From Nicotiana tabacum (taxonomy: Eukaryota; Streptophyta; Magnoliopsida; Solanales; Solanaceae): a DNA stretch of 64,000 nt. Of the stretch, positions 1 to 12,428 are shown piece by piece. Where the stretch lies: positions 63,745,854-63,809,853 of the forward strand of contig NC_134096.1 in NCBI RefSeq assembly GCF_000715075.1, written 5' to 3'. Within the stretch, counting starts at the first letter, position 1. Each line of letters begins with the position of its first letter. Below the pieces are notes generated by a model, which saw nothing but the letters and a program-made list of their open reading frames with translations, was not told the origin of the DNA and did no database searches. Made by a program: the position numbers and the translations under genes.

Positions 1-1178
1 AAAGGGGTGGGGAAATCCTCCACTACTGCTCCCCCTCAAAAGAAACGCAGGCAAGGCGAGAGCTCCTCCCGACAAGCCAAAGGAAAGCAACAGGCTAGTG
101 GGTCTGAAAGGCCACCACGGCCTCGAGTGGAACTTGTTTGGGAGGACGCCATCAAATGGCATGATACTTTTTTCCATATGGGTGATATGTATCTGAAATG
201 GGGATAAATGTGAAAGTTTTAGAATGGAACTGCCCGGATATACTTGCTACATTGATTGCAAAGAAGATGGATAAGCTCCTCGAATGTCCGGGCCCGGCAA
301 ATCTCAGCATGGTAAGAGAGTTGTATGCTAACTGGAACGAGAAAAATGACATATCGTGGGTCAGAGGTCAGGAAATTCCAATGGATAGGGAAGCCTTATG
401 TCAATTTTTGGGAGTGGATAGTCCTAATCCACGAAGGCTTCGAAAGTTCGTCAAAAGTCCAAACTACCAAGCAATACGTCACACTCTTTGTGGCGTTGAT
501 TCTAATGCAAGATGGACGCGAACGAAGGGCAATATTCACCTTGAAATGCTTCGTTTCGACTTCAACAAAACGGCCAAGGTTTGGCAAAATTTTGTGCAAG
601 CTAGAGTAATGCCCGTTGAACATAATACTGAGTGCACTCGAGCTCGAGTGTGTGTGATTTACTTTTTGATGATCGGGCACCCCATAAATGTGGGTGAGCT
701 CATGCTTAGGGAAATGGCCCGCACCCATTTTGGAGGAAGGATAAAAAGGTTTTTCTTCGGCAACACCTTAACACAATACATGCTCTCTCGTGGGGTGCCA
801 GAGTACCCTGGCTATGATGAGGTAGTGGAGCCGCCCACAGCACTGTTAGACATCACATCCATGATAGAACCCACATCCAAGCTCACCCAAGCTGCTAGGA
901 ATGAGAGGGACAAAAATTTTAATAGGTATCTTTACAAATCCCTCAATGTTATTATGAGCAAGCTTGGGGTGTCAGATGGGGAGCGCGCGCAGATGCGAGG
1001 TGATCTCTCCAGTTCTTCCAAGGAGATGCTGGGCATAGCACCAGGCAGTCCCGTTCATCCATCTGAGGATGAAAACACGGACGAACAATCTGATAATGCG
1101 GATGATGATGACGATATGGGACCAATGGCTTTGGTACCCTTTGGGGATGATGATGCGCACATTATCGCCGCTGGGTAG
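1..1178 (+). pseudogene. Retroelement ORF with 'putative plant transposon protein' domain, frameshifted, 5'-truncated by window edge
   Basis: Two overlapping open frames read as one protein. The first (1-207) is a basic, Lys/Ser/Gln-rich N-terminal stretch ending in MGDMYLKWG. The second (198-1178) runs 326 codons and carries the conserved block found in many plant retroelement proteins annotated as putative plant transposon protein (Transposase_32-like), including DISWVRGQEIPMDREALCQF, then an acidic Asp-rich tail. The frames are offset by one base at a run of four G at 200-203, so a single-base loss there is the simplest cause. The frame is open to base 1 and the first codon of the usual ORF call is GTG, so the true start lies left of the window. 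Its position before a polypurine tract and LTR makes it the 3'-most ORF of an LTR retrotransposon. The function of this domain is not established. Confidence is high for the family and moderate for pseudogene status. Confidence 0.75.
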
Positions 1179-3103
1179 CATCCTGATGAGGCAGAATCCG
1201 ACTAACAGGGAGTTCTTTCGTTCCACTTTACTTTATTTTTGAATTTATTTAGCATTGGGGACTATGCTTTTCTTTAAGTGTGGGGTGGAAGATTCTCTAT
1301 TCTTTCTATAGTATTATATTAGAGTATTGTTAGTTTCTTATTTTTTTATATAGTTAGCTAGCTTCTTATTTTTAATAGCATAGTTAGTAGAATTAATGGT
1401 GTAGATAGTAGTAGTAGTAGTAGTAGTAATTAAAAATAAATAAAATTGGACTTTTCCCGACGATGGATCTGTTGGACAATTTTCTTGAGGGATTAAAGTC
1501 CGATTAAAAATACCAATAAAGTTTTTTTTTTTTTGATAGTTAGGTAGTATCCCTTGGTTTTTCTTTGGACACCGGTTCTTTTCCAAGGGTGTAGCTCGAA
1601 CCGGGTGTTTTGTTTTATTTCTTTTTAGAAGTAGGATAAGGGAGAAAACTGAGATTGATCTGAGGTACCTGTTGACATCTTTGGTGTTGGTAAATTAAGT
1701 TAGGGCATTCGCTCTGTCTTCCTGCGTATATGATTTGAATTATAATGCCCAAGTAAATTCAAGTAGCTTACTCTTTGACGCCGTTTTCTCAGTTGATTGA
1801 CTTGTATACCACATAGCGCAGTGTTGCTTAAAGATCCTCAACTTGATAAGCTTGCTTGACTTGAGAGTCGAACAAAACCGTCTTGAGTGAGTCAAGTGCC
1901 ATGTGTGTGTAAGGATTGTTAATATTCTGTGCTACCCTGTGTAGTCTAGAACTTTCCCCGTGTGTTAATCAACGCGAAATCATTAAGTTATGCTAGTCTA
2001 GGAGATGACATAGGCGTTTATTGCTTGACCATAAAAGTGCTTGTCACTGACAGATAAAATTTTCCCATTGCTAGCCCCTTTGAGCCTATAGACCGTTTCC
2101 TTGGCAACCACATTACAAGCCGTAATCCTAATTGTTCTTAAGGTGAGATTGTTGAACCTTAACCTCCTAAGGCACTTAGTCGCTAAAAGTAGTAAGGTGA
2201 GAAATTAGGAAGTGGCGTCCGAGTGGAACCATGAAAGGGTCCTTAAGGTGCACTAAAATTGTGAATAAAGGTCACTAGTTTATGAACTTCAATGTACGGA
2301 GTGTGTTATTTTTAAAAAAAAGAGGTTCAAATAATGAAGAAAGATACACACCTCCTAATCTCTCTCACTAGTGCTAGTGAATCTATAGAGATGCCTGATG
2401 GAAAAAAGGCTATGTTATTTATGGTGTATGACAAGTGAATGGGTTGAGAAGATATGGCGCTTGAATTATGAGGATAGTGTATTAAAGTGCTTAGGAGGGT
2501 TAGTCACTACTCCCAAATGTATCCTACCCGTCCCTTAGCCTACATTACAACCTTAAAGTCCTAATTGATCCTAGAGTTAGCTAACTTAGATTAGTAGAGA
2601 TGTACACTACGGGCAAGCTTATGGTACGACCACTGGATGCACATGAATTCTTTGGGAGAGTGAGTGAATGTTGTTCAATTGTGTGATGTCCTTAATTTAT
2701 GTTCAATGACATATTTAAATTTGTGGACTACTTTGATATTCACTATTTTGCTTGTGGTGAGGGCACTTGATCTCATGACGGATTGGTGATATTGTACACT
2801 TTCTTGTATTGGGTGAGTACGTGAGTTGAAGATGCTTAGTGGTAACGATTCGTCTCTTGAGTTAAGGTGGTTGTGGAGAGGTTGCTTGAGTTGATTGAGT
2901 TGGTTGAAAAACATTGAGTATATTTGGGCTATTTAAAAACGGGAAGAATGTAAAATTTATGTGTTCATGCTTAATTGCCGACATCGATCATAGTTAAAAG
3001 GTAGAGTGTTTAATTGAGTTAATTGTGAGGTCCTCTTTCATAGTGCTAAGTACATTTTGGGGGTGCTAATATAGTTCCATTGCTCGAGGACGAGCAAGAG
3101 TTT
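1179..3103 (+). mobile_element. Non-coding 3' internal region of the same LTR retrotransposon
   Basis: About 1.9 kb with no credible ORF lies between the ORF stop and the polypurine tract. It holds a short GTA-rich run near 1408-1428 and the phrase AAGTGTGGGG once near 1278-1286 as TAAGTGTGGGG and again at the polypurine tract. A long untranslated stretch before the 3' LTR is common in large plant Ty3/gypsy elements. No promoter or RNA gene is visible. Confidence 0.6.
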
Positions 3104-3113
3104 AAGTGTGGGG
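3104..3113 (+). other. Polypurine tract of the LTR retrotransposon
   Basis: AAGTGTGGGG lies directly against the TG that opens the LTR at 3114. This is where plus-strand DNA synthesis would be primed in an LTR element. The position and the abrupt switch to LTR sequence support the call. Confidence 0.65.
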
Positions 3114-3316
3114 TGTTGATAATCGGCTTAATGTATGCATATTTTGATATATACTGCCTCACATTTTGCTCATGTCTCGACGATTTGAGGTGTTTAATAT
3201 GATTGTTTGTGCTAAATTTTGGTATTTCTATGTGTAGGGATCATTCGGATGCAATTTGGGACGAAAGGGCGCGAATTGGAGCTAAATCGGAACAAAATTG
3301 CAGAAATGGAAGTTGA

Positions 3317-3413
3317 GCGCCACAGCCAGCGTGGGGCGCTCGCTGTGGCGCACTTTACAGAAGCAAAAAAGTTTGAGCGCCAGGTCCAGCGCCCCACGCT
3401 AGCCTGGACGCTC
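3317..3413 (+). repeat. Pair of interlocking GC-rich hairpins in the LTR U3
   Basis: GCGCCACAG (3317-3325) pairs with CTGTGGCGC (3343-3351). GAGCGCCAGG (3375-3384) pairs, with one bulge, with CCTGGACGCTC (3403-3413). AGCGTGGGGCGCT (3328-3340) is the exact reverse complement of AGCGCCCCACGCT (3388-3400), so the two hairpin loops can also pair with each other. The block lies about 65 bp upstream of the TATA box, in U3. Confidence 0.75.
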
Positions 3414-3478
3414 ACAACGGGAATTCTCCTTTTTTGACTAGGACTCGGTTATTTCGACCCCTAGACGCCCCTAACTCA

Positions 3479-3486
3479 TATAAAAG
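3479..3486 (+). promoter_or_regulatory. LTR TATA box
   Basis: TATAAAAG lies within the LTR, about 365 bp from its start. Transcription would start about 30 bp downstream, near 3510, dividing U3 from R. Positional inference only. Confidence 0.5.
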
Positions 3487-4532
3487 CCAACCAAAACCTA
3501 TTTTTAAAGGGAGGAGACGGATTAAAAGGAGAGGGGAGGCACAAAACACTGAAAAAGCGAGGATTTGATCAATTCTTCCATCCCTTTCCTAGTATTCATC
3601 GATTTTATGTTTGAAAATATAATTTTTGATGATTGTATGAACATGAGTGGCTAAGAACCCTATTGTTCTAGGGTCATGGGTATACATGAATGTTGATGTT
3701 TGAAGTTTAAATTGACGAAGTTAATTTTATCATATTGGATTGTTTATTTAATTATGTTTTAAATTATTTTGCTGAGTAGCTAACAGTGAAATACTATCTA
3801 CGAATCTATAGTTGAACTCGAAAGTGGGAACTATAGATTGCATATAGAATTAAATAGAGTAAGTTCTTAAACCCGGACATCGGAGAATGGATTCGCAATT
3901 AGGATAGACATATACCTAATTGCCTTACTCGGTTGCAATACAGGAATTGTAAATGCGTTCTTGTTAAACTTAATTTCATAGACATATAGGTATTAAGTTA
4001 GCTTGAATAGACGAGTAAGGACTCGACAGATGCTTACGAGCAATATCAACCCTGTGAGTCAACAATCCAGATAAATCAATTAGTTACTTTAACTTAAGAA
4101 TGCAACATGATTGTTAGATAACCCGTGACCCTGAAATATTATACCCTATTGATTTTTATTCAAAACTATTTAAGTGTTGTGTTTGATTCTTAGCAATTCA
4201 TTACTTGATAGCCTTTAGGTAGTAATTTAGAAAATTATATATTTTGTCAGAAACATTTTGAATCGATAAGCTATTCGAGTTTAAATTAGTCAAAAGTTAA
4301 TCATAAGTCTTTGTGGGAACGATATTTTATTTACTACTTTATTACTTGTCGACCACGTATACTTGTGTGAGTGTGTTTGGACCCGACAATTATCGTCATT
4401 TTTTTAATATAGTATAGCCAAGCGATTCATTCAACTAAGCTCTGATTTGAACCGATTGTTAGTAGTCTCATTAAATATATATATTCAATTATTTTATCCT
4501 AAAACTATTTTTGGGTTAAATAAATACGAATT

Positions 4533-4813
4533 AAGTATGCGTTTGGAGATGAATTCCAAAAAAAAAATCAAATTTGGAATTTCACTAAAATTTGAATTAA
4601 AGATGAAGTTGTGTTTGGTTATAATTTTTGCAACATATTTGGAGATTTTTTGTTCAACATATTTTACAACTAAACACTAGCAACCTTCCAATTTTCAATT
4701 CAAAAACTGGTTCTTGAAAATGCATTTTTAAGTGAGATTGAAAAAATTGTAAGGTTTTGATAACCAAACATTGTTTTCAAAAAAAAAAATCTTATGTCCA
4801 AATGGGCTCTAAA
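4533..4813. mobile_element. Candidate MITE with short imperfect terminal inverted repeats
   Basis: The left end reads GTATGCGTTTGGAGATGAATTCC. The reverse complement of the right end reads GAGCCCATTTGGACATAAGA. Both share the G..C.TTTGGA.AT.A pattern that also opens the Harbinger element at 48639. The interior is AT-rich with poly-A runs and no ORF. No clean target-site duplication was found, so the boundaries are approximate. Confidence 0.35.
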
Positions 4814-5401
4814 TATCTTTATACTATCAATCTATACAAGTTAAATCTCGAGAACTATAGAAAACTTAGCAGACAATTGCTTGTGAAACAAAAAACAATA
4901 AGCTAACTGAATCCAAAATGGGAAACCCGTGAAGCAAGGGAATTGGTGAGAGTGGGAAGAACACGAGTCATTTTGGTAATGAGTTGTGAGACCTAATTTA
5001 CCTAATTGGGAAATTAAAATATACTAGGTGGAAACTACAAAAGTGAGGAACTAACCATCGATTTGGTGATAATTGGGTTGTGCATTTAATTATATTTTTC
5101 TTGAGAAGAAGCAGATGAACTCTCAAACTTGTTGTATTGACTCAACACCTTGCATTCCAATACTTGCCACCTTTTTTGCTTCTTCTGAAAACTGGAAAAT
5201 TACTGTAATAGCAGTATCCATTTTTCTTTTTCAAAGTTTGTTGTTTAATGTAAGGATTTTATTGTTGACGAGTTCCGAACTACTTTTTATCAGGCCATAA
5301 ATGAGAGAGATCTGTCATTCTTAAATTTCAAACTTAAGATTCTTTTGTCGACTAACAAAGGAAAACAGAAAAGTGAAATACAAATTGCAAGTGAAATCTT
5401 T

Positions 5402-5472
5402 TGACGTCATACACAAGGAAGTGATCAATTACAAACTTAAAAACGCCCTGTAATCTGCTACCACGTGACGTG
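5402..5472. promoter_or_regulatory. Cluster of bZIP-type ACGT motifs
   Basis: TGACGTCA (5402-5409) is a perfect C-box/TGA-type palindrome. CACGTG (5462-5467) is followed immediately by a second overlapping ACGTG. Such spacing is typical of plant bZIP-responsive sites. No gene follows, so function is unproven. Confidence 0.3.
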
Positions 5473-6295
5473 CTGCTCTGAATGCAATTGAGATGATAAA
5501 ATTAAATTCTCGTATCTAAAATTTATTCGTTGAAGTTAAAAGATATGTGAATATATCGTTATAACATTTGAATGACCTGAAAACAGAAAATACCATATAG
5601 TTTGTAATGCAAACAACTTGAATTGACTAATTAAAAATAATAATAACACATAATAATTAGATGAAATATAGATCCAATGACCTCCCCAATTAAATTTCGA
5701 AAAAACTTGTTTATACATTACATTTATAGCTTTATTTACTATTTGTCCATCATAGTTATAAACCACAAATTTTAACTCTTTTTTACTTTCGTGAAAGAGT
5801 AACATAAAACTATCCATGTGTAAATATATTGGTTTCTTTGAAATAACTCCACATGAAATAATGATTGGCCGTAACTTTTGTTAATCGTCATGGCAAAGGA
5901 TATAACAATTAAAAATTATTTTAGCTGGAACTTAAAAAGTATTTTCGCATCAGATGGATTCAACGTCATTTTTAGGATAAACTACTTATACTATTTGTTG
6001 TATTACACCAGATACTACTACAACAATATTCTATTGTATATGGTAAGTTTATATCAGTTTTGAACTTGGATATTGTATAGCTCCTTTCCGGGCATAAGGA
6101 GGAGATGGATAACAATTATGAGATCTAGATTCATAGAAAAATATGACGTGATCTTATCCATGGTATGACTTTCCTCACCACAATATAAAAAAACTTCTTA
6201 TCTCACATTCAAATAAGTCTTATCCTCGAGAAAATCTTAATTATTATAAATTGCTAAGGTTAATGATCAATAATAGACAAAAAATACTTATAGAT

Positions 6296-6590
6296 TGGTT
6301 ATAAGTATTTTCAATTCAATAATAGACATAAGATATAAGTATTGTATGGCCTTTTCTTAATCATAATTCAAAAAAAAATCCTCGTATCAAATTCAAATTA
6401 AATGTATTATCCTTCTATATTTCTACATTAAATTTATTTATTTACATATTTTTTTCTCTTCTTTTGTTCTTTGTCTATTATCTTGCACTTGCTTTTATCA
6501 ATAATATATCAGTCTTGACTTGGTTATATATTTTTAATTCAATAATAGACAATAAATGTAAGTATTATATGACCTTTCTCATAATAGTTC
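6296..6590. repeat. Local tandem repeat, unit 1 and first part of unit 2
   Basis: A unit of about 225 bp begins with TTGGTTATA(A/T) followed by ATTC AATAATAGACA near 6296 and again near 6520. The second unit is interrupted at 6590 by a solo LTR and resumes at about 9301 with CTCATATCAAATTTAAATG. Comparing 6380-6485 with 9311-9410 by eye shows the same order of motifs with scattered differences. Confidence 0.55.
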
Positions 6591-9295
6591 TGTCACAACC
6601 CAATTTTTCTTATAGGTCGTGATGGCGCCCAACGTCGTCGCTAGGCAAGCCAATGGTTAACTGACCATGTGATTTCTCTTTTAAATAAGTTTTCAAGTAA
6701 TTAAATCCCATTTATTACGAGATTAAGAAGTAGAAAATTTTAAAATAAATAAGACGAAGGCAAATGAGTGAGCAGATGCAGTGAAATAAAACTCCAAAAT
6801 CATAAAGTCTACTAGTAGGTGTTCCAAGACCTAGTGTCACAATTGTATGAGCAACTAGTAGAATATACACAATTCTAACTATTGTCTGAAATAAAGTAGA
6901 CAGAGAAATAGATACAAAATAGAGACTCTAGGTGCTGCAGAACGGCTCAGGAAGCAGCTCACCACTAGGCCTCGGGATAACAAGGGTGTGCGCCGGTATG
7001 ACTGCCAGATGAACCTGCCTCAGAGCATGCACGGTTAGTGCAGAAGTGTAGCGTGAGTACATAAACAATATGTACCCAGTAAGTATCTAGTCCAATCTCG
7101 AAGAAGTAGTGACGAGGGGTCGACATCGACACTTACTACTGGCTAACAGTAAGATATGGAAATTCTAAATAAGCATAGGTTATATAAATAATAATAATAA
7201 TAACTCAATAACAACCAGTGAATAAATAATTCTTTCACAAATAGTAAATTCCAAGTCAATTTCTGTCATTTATAATTTTTAACCTCTCAAGCCATAAAAT
7301 AATATCAAGTATAATTAGGCTCCGAATACTATCACGCACGATTTATGCCGAGGTTGTACGGTTCGATCCAGAATAATGTGTACACTGACGAGGGTCGAGC
7401 GCCACGAAACATAGATGCATCTATCTATTGCTGAGGCGTTCGGCGTGCTCCACAAGAAGAGATGATACTTTGTGAACATCCGATTTAACAGCTATTACAA
7501 GGCTAATACACAAAGAAGCACAATTTCTATTAACGGTCAAGTAACCCGCCAAAACTCAAATAAGTGAAATTCGGTCTCTTACAAATCTTTTATCAAGCTT
7601 CAATATAATTTAGACAGTTTAATTAACAAGTAGGGTGCAAATATCACCAGTATTTTATGATTTGGGTCCTAAACTACCCGGGCATAAGTATAACTGGTAG
7701 CTACGCATGCACTCTCGTCACCTCGTGTGTACGTATCCCCCACAATTAGAAGTAAATAGTAATTTAAATCACCTATGGGGTAAATTCCCTCTTATAAGGT
7801 TAGACAAGAGACTTACCACGTCTCGAAGCTCACTTTCCGGCCACAAATTCGTTCTAAAGCCTCAATTCAGTGCCGAACAATATGAAACTAGTCAAATATT
7901 ATATAAATTAATCAATACATGTTCAAAAGTTCATAATTTAACTATTAGAGTAATTACCCAACTCAAATTGGAAGATTCCTAAAATTTATCCCCCCGGGGC
8001 CACATGCCCGAATTCCGAAATTTTTCAAAGATAGTTGTTACCCATAACCTCACGAACTCAAATATATAATTTTCACCTAATTCCATAATCATTTTTGTGG
8101 TTAAATCCCCTTTTTTTTATAATCAAAACCTACCTTTTTTCAAATAAACCCATATTTTTCATAAATTTACATATTAAAATCTACCCATAATCTATGTATT
8201 TAACTTACATTGGATAGAAATTACTTACCTTAAATATCTAGGTGGAAACTCCTCTCTAAGAGCTCCAAAAATCGCCCAAGGAATGCAATAAATGAACCCA
8301 AAATGGCCTAAGTCCCGACATAAATGAAGCTTCTGCCTCCAGCGATTTCCGCTTCTGCGGAGAAACGGCTGCTTCTGTGGCGTCGCACCTGCGAAAAATC
8401 CATCGCAGGTGCGGTCCTAGTCCAGGCCTCCTAATCTTGCTTCTGCAGACGGGCTCCCTCTTATGCGGAAGATGCGTCGCATATGCGGTCCAGTCCATCG
8501 CAAAGCGAGGCCGCTTCTGTGGGCCACTTACCACTCACCCATAACCGTATCCGTGGCCAAAAGCTCGCACATGTGGCCCAAATCTCGTAGGTGAAGACGT
8601 ACCAGAACTGATGCACTAGCAGCTCCTTTCAAGTTCAAACTTGATATGTGCATCGTTCGAATAGCACTCGTGCCCCCCGGGGACTCGCCCAAGCATACCA
8701 ACAAGTTTGTAAACATAAAACGGACTCGCTCGCACCCTCGGAACGCGAAAAATAATATTAAAACTAAGAATCGCAACCCAAAACCAATAGAATCAATTTA
8801 TGAACTTCAAGTTCTTCCCACTTACTCCGAACGCGCTGAATCATACTTAAACTACTCGGAATGACACCAGATTTTGCATACAAGTCTTAAATTACTATAC
8901 GGAACTATTCCCAAACTCGAAATTCCAAACTGACCTCGATAATATCAAAACCTACTCCAAACTAAATTTAAAGAACTTTAAATTTTAAATGCGCCAAGAC
9001 GCTCCTGGGTCGTCCAAAACCCGATCCGAACATACGCTCAAGTCCAAAACCATCATACGAACTTATTGCAACCGTCAAATCTCAATTCTGAGATCGTTTA
9101 CCAGAAATATTGATCCAAGTCAATCTTAACCTTTTAAAGCCAATATTAAGGAACTAAGTGTTCCGATTTCAACCAAAACCTTCCAAACCCGAACTAATCA
9201 TCCCCAGAAGTCATAAAACAGTAAAAATACACACAGGGAGTCTTATTTAGGGGAACAGGGTTCTAAAAACCAAAATGACCGGTCGGGTCGTTACA
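6591..9295. mobile_element. Solo LTR, 2705 bp, Tekay-like Ty3/gypsy
   Basis: It starts TGTCACAACCC and ends GGGTCGTTACA, so the ends form an imperfect inverted repeat of the type seen in the Tekay LTRs at 32352 and 40184. The flanks AGTTC (6586-6590) and ACTTC (9296-9300) match at four of five bases, as an aged target-site duplication would. No gag or pol lies inside, so the element was probably reduced by LTR-LTR recombination. A GC-rich block with GCTTCTGCGG-type motifs lies at about 8335-8530. The short ORFs inside are chance. Confidence 0.7.
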
Positions 9296-9300
9296 ACTTC

Positions 9301-12300
9301 TAAAAGCTTTCTCATATCAAATTTAAATGTCTTATCCTTTTGATATATGTACATTGAAATTATTTATTTATATATTTTTCCTCTTTTTTTGCTCCTCGTC
9401 TATTGTTGTTGCGTTGTCCATCACTTAACAGTGTTGCACTATTATGTGATTTTTTATTAGCTTGCTATTTACTTGATATCCTTGTCTGCTACTCTAGTTA
9501 TTAATATACTATATATATATATATATATATGAAAATGATTTCTCTCTCTATTGAAATAAAATTTCCATGTAATTTTTACAATTTCATTCTACAATGTTTA
9601 ATTTTATCAATAATATTTGGGATTATCAGTTATTTTCTTGCTTTGTTATATTCTTTGTATTAAGGCATAATAGCGTAGGAGATACCTATACTTGTTCCAG
9701 TTTGACATTCTGGTCCCTGTACTCCACAAAGTTTCATCTAGACACTTGAACTCGATCAAAACTAGTATTTTAAACGCTTCTGATCATTGACCAAGCTTAT
9801 GTGGCATTGAGTCTGCTGAGTTGGACGAAATGTCTGAAATGAACGCATATAAAGCGAGTGTAAACAATGAATTTGATTTTTCTTTTTTAAAAGATTAAAT
9901 AAAAGAAAATTTTAAAAAAGAGAAAAAATTAAGAAATTGTTACTTTATTATTAAAAAGTTTCCCTCCCCTTCATGCACTCTTCTTCCCCCAACCTAGCCA
10001 CCCTCTCTGAATTTCCTCCATAGTGCTCTTCTTCGCTAACCCCTCCCCCTTCATATACTTTTTTTCTTCTTCTTTTATACTTGCCTTCCTATACTGATAT
10101 ACCTCTTCGATATTGCAAAAAAAAAAATTGTGTTTCACCTCCGATTTTTGCTTCTATTTTGTTTGTAAAGAAGAAAATCAAATCTAAAGGTAAGTCAATA
10201 AACAACACGTAATTTGCTAACAAAAATATAAGTTCATATGATCATACTTAATAGTACTTCACCAAAAGTTTACTGTATTTTAATATTGAAACTTTTAGTA
10301 ATGGTTGTTTATGGTGAAATTGTGTCAGCTTTTAGAAAGTTTATGTTAATTTTTAAAAGATAAATGTTGCAAGTTATGAATGCATAAAATTTTGTTTACT
10401 TGGTAAGTTATGCTAAAAACTTATCAATATATTTTTGAAAGCGAGAAACAACCAAGTCCCATTTTAAATGTGTATAGTAAACCAAAACTAACTCCATTTG
10501 TTTTTTTACTTAATAATCCAATTATTTTTAATGTAGCATTAAATGAGGGGATCATATTGAGTGGCGAAATTAGAAATTTCAAAATTTAATATTATATATA
10601 CAATATAAGATTTTGGAAAATAATTGTTCGACTAATCATCCTTCACTGGCGGTAGCCCCGTCCCTGATCTACTTGAACAACAAAACAAAATATATATATT
10701 TTAATTCAAAAACCTATTTCGTTTTAAAAGTGAAAGTTATATTTTCAACATGTTTTATTTTTTGGAATTAAGACAAAACAATTAAAACACAAAAATATAT
10801 GTTATTACAACTATTTCGTTCTCTATTCAGAAGTTAACATGTTTTATTTTTGGGATTAAGACAAAACAATTAAAACACAAAAATATATGTTATTGTCACA
10901 TTTCTTGGTGCTTCTTGATATGGAGTCACGATGCGAAAGAATTAAGGTATCACGAATGCTACAGCTCGTAGTGTCAGGAAACTTTGAAATTGTTATGAAT
11001 TTTGGTATCCCTTCGAGTATTGTTTTTAAAAAATAAAAAAAAAAAAAAAAAAATTGATGGAGACATAAAGCTTAAGTTTTCATTAAATATAAGTGTGCTA
11101 AACAAATAAAATATGATACTTTAAATAGCATGTAGCAATTGAAGAATAAAATAAGATAAAAGAAAAAGAGGTACCCCGTCAGTTCATCAATCATCCATGT
11201 TACAAAGTTATGGGTCTGTACTGGACTTTACTGGTAATTTGGTTATCTTTGTAAATTGGGACCCAAATTTAGTCTAAAAGTAAAGGGTGTTGTATTGACG
11301 GGACAGGGGAGGAGAGTTTGCATCTTTTTTCTTCTAATACCAATGCCGTATTTTCATATATACTACTTTTGGGTCCCATCGAAGTAATATATGTATTGCA
11401 CAAAATTTTGTTAAATATACTTGCTCGAATTTAAAGTAGTTCAATCTTTTCAACGCAATTTTAAAAATCAAATCTAAAATTCTTTTATTTTTTAAATGCA
11501 ACTTTATAAATTTGAATCTTAAGTAGTTCTATCTCTTCAATACAACTTCGGATTTCAAATTTTAAGTTCTGAAACATAAACTTATTTTTCAAATTTCAAC
11601 AATTCAACATACGATTCAACGTCCAAATCTGTTATGAGCTCAAATTTAAAACATAACTTTCAAATATCATAAAGACTAACCACAACCATCAAATTGTCAA
11701 AACAACAATAAATGTAACAAACTCATTTTGCAAATAAGAAGAAGAGAAGAACAGAAACCCTAAGCACAAAGAAGATGAAAGCAGCAACGAAGAAGAAAAA
11801 AGTGTATATACGTGAAGTTACCCAAAATTAAGTATCAGTTATACTTATTTTTTAAAGTGAGTACAAATTCAATAGGTGGCGGAAAACTGTGCACTACATA
11901 AATTTTTACAACATTAGTATTCTAAATTAATTGTGTTGCATGTGGACCCATTTATGTAGTGACGAGCGCAAAACCAGCGTATAAAATTTAGGCTCGTTAG
12001 TCAAAGATAGTATAATTGTTAAATCGTCTCCACATGAATTGGTTTAAATAATGTTCACATAAATCTTCAGCTTAACGATATTCAGGAAAATAAACCTTTG
12101 GTTTTGAGTTATTAACGAACTAAGAATAAAAATTAAGATTATCAATTATGAATGTATAATGAAAATTGGGTAGCTAAGTAGCAATGATTGAATATCAATG
12201 TGAAAAATAAAGGCTTTGACAAGATATGTGATCAACTATTATCGAGGATAACTCTTTGTAAAGTTCACTCTTAAGTTCTATTTATTCTTTCGATTTCAAT

Positions 12301-12428
12301 AGATGATTATGCTATCTTATGGATCCAAATTCCTCTTCCGAATGAATGAGAGTTCAGTTAAACAACCTAATAATAAGTGCTATGAACATATGCAAAAATA
12401 CGTTGAATGAATGATCTTACGAAGAACG
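9301..12428. other. AT-rich intergenic spacer
   Basis: No supported gene. It contains an (AT)n run at 9511-9530, a diverged short repeat-like stretch at about 9665-9860, and a direct repeat of about 58 bp (10747-10805 and 10837-10894) sharing CATGTTTTATTTTT and AACAATTAAAACACAAAA. An A-run of about 20 lies near 11035-11052. Confidence 0.55.
10747..10894 (+). repeat. Direct repeat of about 58 bp, two copies
   Basis: The block from AACATGTTTTATTTTT to AAAAATATATGTTATT occurs at 10747-10805 and 10837-10894, nearly identical, separated by about 31 bp. This suggests a local tandem duplication. Confidence 0.75.

Larger units (their letters stand above)
3114..4388 (+). mobile_element. 3' LTR, 1275 bp
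   Basis: The LTR starts TGTTGATAATCGG after the polypurine tract and ends ...GGACCCGACA at 4388, giving the standard TG...CA ends. Its partner LTR and the matching target-site duplication would lie left of the window, so the right end rests on the TG/CA rule and on a change of character after 4388. It contains a TATA box and a GC-rich inverted-repeat block, annotated separately. Confidence 0.7.
4389..6295. other. AT-rich intergenic spacer
   Basis: No supported gene. The short ORFs here lack recognisable domains and lie in AT-rich DNA. The segment holds a MITE candidate (4533-4813) and a bZIP-type site cluster (5402-5472), listed separately. Confidence 0.6.

Noticed and set aside
9665..9860. 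Possible shared repeat with 60055-60240 (similar phrasing such as ACTTG and CTC AA words)
   Set aside because: The similarity by eye was too weak and no ends could be defined.
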